Below, piece after piece: positions 61,662 to 64,000 of a stretch of 64,000 bases of DNA. Position 1 is the stretch's first letter. Each line of letters begins with the position of its first letter. The stretch covers positions 1-64,000 of the forward strand of contig JBDRZZ010000007.1 in NCBI GenBank assembly GCA_039804165.1, in the 5' to 3' direction. The position numbers were made by a program, and so were the translations under genes. The DNA comes from a candidate division WOR-3 bacterium (GTDB lineage: Bacteria; Hydrothermota; UBA3072). Below the pieces are notes generated by a model that saw only the letters and a list, made by a program, of their open reading frames with translations, was not told where the DNA came from and made no database searches.

Positions 61662-62775
61662 CTTAAAATACTTAAGAAGAAGCATTGTTATAGCTATCTG
61701 TATTGCGGTCTCAACAATTGCCATGCAAACAATGAGTGGAATAGGAGAAGGATTTAAAATTTCTGCTCTACGTTTTATGCTATCTCGGGAAGGAATGATT
61801 GTTTTTGAGCCAAAAGACGCTGAACCTCTTGAAGTTGCAATTTATTCTATAGAAAAATATGGAGATATAAAGAAAAAAATAAAAGAGATAATACCGAACG
61901 CAGAAATCAGAGGAAAAATATTCGCTCCAGCGATAGTTGTAAAAGACAGCTCCTCAATTGAAACTTCTATTATCTCGGAAGACGAAATTCCAAGAACAAT
62001 TATAGGGGAAAAGACAGCAGAAATTCTCAACGCAAAGAAAGGAGATACCATAATTCTTTTCGGAAGTAATAGATATGGAGGGTTAAGCGTTCTCCCAGCA
62101 AAAATTGATAGCACAGCTAAGAATTTTAAAAGTATAAAAAATGGTAAAGGAATTATTCTTCCAATTTCTCTTATGAGAATGCTTTTAGGTTGGGAAAAAG
62201 ACGAGGTTAGACTTCTTGTGATAAATTTTTACGAGTTTTGGAAGGCAGACGAATATGTAAAAGAGTTAAGGAAAATCTTTCCCAATATAAAAATCACCTC
62301 TTGGAGGGAACGTCTAACAAACATTGAGGATCTTTTTAGAGTAACAGATTACAAGATGAATATTTTCTCATTAATAATTTTGATTCTTGTTGCCGGGATT
62401 ATAATGAATACGGTTCTCACTAGTGTTCTTGAAAGAAAGAAAGACATAGGAACTCTTCGTGCTATAGGAGCTTCCCGGTTTTGGATTACTAAATTAATTC
62501 TTCTTGAAATAATTCTCATTTCCTTAATTGGAGCATTAATCGGAACAATTTTTTCCTATATCATTATTAAATTTGGATTAGGAAGAGGTATTAGTTTTGG
62601 AGAAATAGAAGAAATGATGGATTATTGGGAAGGTAAGATTTATCCTGCAATTGTCCCTCTCCAGTGGGTAGGTTACATTGTTTTTGGGGTTATCTGGGCT
62701 ATTATTTGGTCTCTTTATCCTCTTTTATATATTGTTAGAATGAAACCTATTGAAGCTTTGAAAAAAGAATTATGA
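61633..62775 (+). CDS. FtsX-type ABC permease, first subunit
   Basis: 380 residues with the MacB/LolC layout: one N-terminal membrane helix (about 17-36), a periplasmic MacB-PCD domain (to about 245), then three helices (about 248-270, 295-325, 340-365). FtsX motifs are VLERKKDIGTLRAIGASRFW and PIEALKKEL at the end. It begins inside the ATPase gene and overlaps the next permease by ATGA, so the two probably form a heterodimer. Confidence 0.9.
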   Translation: MLFKGAIRNSLKYLRRSIVIAICIAVSTIAMQTMSGIGEGFKISALRFMLSREGMIVFEPKDAEPLEVAIYSIEKYGDIKKKIKEIIPNAEIRGKIFAPAIVVKDSSSIETSIISEDEIPRTIIGEKTAEILNAKKGDTIILFGSNRYGGLSVLPAKIDSTAKNFKSIKNGKGIILPISLMRMLLGWEKDEVRLLVINFYEFWKADEYVKELRKIFPNIKITSWRERLTNIEDLFRVTDYKMNIFSLIILILVAGIIMNTVLTSVLERKKDIGTLRAIGASRFWITKLILLEIILISLIGALIGTIFSYIIIKFGLGRGISFGEIEEMMDYWEGKIYPAIVPLQWVGYIVFGVIWAIIWSLYPLLYIVRMKPIEALKKEL

Positions 62776-64000
62776 ATATATTTAAAATGGGGTTCCGAAA
62801 CACAAGCAGAAATAAAAGAAGATCAATAATAAATTCCTTTACTATTGGAGCTGCAGTTATGGTCATTATTCTATTCGATACTCTAATAGAAGGAGAATGG
62901 AATGATGTTATTGATAATTATATAAAAATGGGTGTAGGGCATATTAAGATTCATAAAAAAGGTTATGATAAGAACTCTGAAAGATTCCCAGTGACTAAGA
63001 GCCTCCTCCTTTATGATTCTAAAGATATAGAAAAGAAAATAAGAGAAATTTCTGGAATTAAAGAAATTTATCCAAGACTAAAAATAGGTGGATTAATTTC
63101 ATACGAAGGGAAGCAGATTCCTATTCTTATTAACGGAGTAAACTTACCTAAAGAAAGAAAGTTCAGTGCAATAAGAGATAAAAATGTTGAAGGGTCAATC
63201 CCTGAGAATGAAGAATATAAAATCTTAATTGGAAAGGAGCTCTCTTCTATTTTAAATAGTAAAGTAGGGGATATTCTTCTCCTTTATAGTAGAACAACTT
63301 ATGAAACTCATAATGTGATAGATCTTGAAATTTCTGGAATATATTCTATTGGTTTTTCAGAGTTTGAAAAAATGAATGCTTTTGTTCCTCTTCAGATTAT
63401 CCAAGATTTTATAGGGGCAAAAGCGATTTCCGAACTTACGATAATTCTTGAAGATCCATCCAAGGCAGAAATTTTTGTAGATTCTCTTAAAAATAAACTC
63501 TTTTCTTTTGATGTAGAAATTTTCCCATATTCTCATTATATAGAAGAAGTTATAAGTGTTCAAGCGATTCAAAAAAAAGCAATGGGTGTTATAAAAGGGA
63601 TTCTTTTAATTCTTGCTATTTTTGGAATTTCAAATATGATGATGGTTTCTGCTTGGGAGAGGAAAACAGAAATTGGAACATTAAGAGCAATTGGTTTTGG
63701 GAAGTGTCAAATATCCACTCTTTTTTTAAGCGAAGGATTTTGGATTGGATTTTTTGGAAGTCTCTTCGGTTGCTTCTTAGGATTTGTGGGCTCCATTTTA
63801 CTCCAAAACTTTGGAATTCCACTCCCATCCGGAGCTCTTGAAGGACTTAATATTCCAATAGGAACAAAAATGTATGGGAAAATAATACCTCTCTCCTTTC
63901 TCAAAGCGTTCTTTTTGGGAACTCTTACAACAATGATTGCTTCTTTACCTTCAGCGTTAAGAGCTTCTAATTTACCTATAATTAAAACCTTAAGAGAATA
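62772..64000 (+). CDS. FtsX-type ABC permease, second subunit (runs to window edge)
   Basis: 409 codons are open from the ATG at 62772 to the edge, and the last two bases are TA, so the stop is probably split by the window end. It has the same layout as the first permease: KMGFRNTSRNKRRSIINSFT at the membrane entry, a periplasmic domain (about 45-275), three C-terminal helices and the motif SAWERKTEIGTLRAIGFGKC. The end RASNLPIIKTLRE fits a natural FtsX C-terminus. The extracytoplasmic region of LolC/LolE-type permeases binds lipoproteins. Confidence 0.9.
   Translation, partial: MNIFKMGFRNTSRNKRRSIINSFTIGAAVMVIILFDTLIEGEWNDVIDNYIKMGVGHIKIHKKGYDKNSERFPVTKSLLLYDSKDIEKKIREISGIKEIYPRLKIGGLISYEGKQIPILINGVNLPKERKFSAIRDKNVEGSIPENEEYKILIGKELSSILNSKVGDILLLYSRTTYETHNVIDLEISGIYSIGFSEFEKMNAFVPLQIIQDFIGAKAISELTIILEDPSKAEIFVDSLKNKLFSFDVEIFPYSHYIEEVISVQAIQKKAMGVIKGILLILAIFGISNMMMVSAWERKTEIGTLRAIGFGKCQISTLFLSEGFWIGFFGSLFGCFLGFVGSILLQNFGIPLPSGALEGLNIPIGTKMYGKIIPLSFLKAFFLGTLTTMIASLPSALRASNLPIIKTLRE

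Overview
The window is strongly AT-rich, and its proteins are rich in Lys, Glu and Ile. It is densely packed with house-keeping genes on both strands. I see no phage, insertion sequence or CRISPR array. The mix suggests an uncultivated, probably thermophilic, double-membrane bacterium near the FCB group, of the WOR-3/Stahlbacteria kind. The reasons are: LolA-type proteins and outer-membrane barrels; three secreted proteins ending in a type IX secretion (Por) sorting domain; FG-GAP repeat proteins; and a YbeY with Asp in place of its third metal His. The lineage is inferred from content only.

Layout. 1-6.8 kb: start of a MoxR ATPase; ftsK-lolA-suhB-dCMP deaminase operon; DUF3467 gene; sigma factor/membrane partner/YbjQ operon; rpiA. 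6.9-8.05 kb: a gene-free stretch. 8.05-14.4 kb: a 2125-residue secreted gingipain-type protease. 14.7-19.4 kb: pilin-like anchored protein, purD, rarA, membrane protein. 19.4-22.9 kb: large DUF4175-like coiled-coil protein plus partner. 22.9-27 kb: tRNA-Glu, LysM lipoprotein, phoH-pgpH-ybeY. 27-33.5 kb (minus): zinc ribbon, comM, membrane protein and a fused peptidase-propeller-barrel protein; then tRNA-fMet, plsY and a CTP-dependent lipid kinase-like gene. 33.6-41 kb: small membrane protein, phospholipase D-like protein, paired HEAT and HD-GYP proteins, and a minus-strand glycolipid-type operon (glycosyltransferase, epimerase, flippase-like). 41-53.9 kb: J-domain/TPR, comEC, Nudix, two sugar-nucleotide enzymes, sugar-phosphate transferase, ABM protein and alcohol dehydrogenase, ruvX, mltG, O-antigen ligase, a PurF-like protein, sialate esterase. 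53.9-59.2 kb (minus): two Por-sorted secreted proteins. 59.3-64 kb: LolA-like protein, outer-membrane protein and a LolCDE/MacB-type ABC transporter whose last permease runs to the window edge.

Envelope building dominates. Lipid and glycolipid synthesis (plsY, CTP-transferase family, glycosyltransferase/epimerase/flippase), surface polysaccharide (GDP-mannose epimerase-like, UDP-xylose synthase, priming transferase, ligase), lipoprotein traffic (two LolA-like proteins, ABC transporter) and surface or secreted repeat proteins all lie within 64 kb.

The most interesting signals are these. Many genes have a sigma70-type promoter whose -10 box ends only about 6-10 nt before the start codon, so their mRNAs should be leaderless; genes with longer leaders have strong Shine-Dalgarno sites. 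A PurF-like protein keeps its PRPP loop and iron-sulfur cysteines but has lost the glutaminase residues. A perfect 254-bp direct repeat lies inside the 1243-residue FG-GAP protein, whose 5' leader also carries an 11-codon ORF and a stem-loop. No single locus is clearly a new defence or mobile system.
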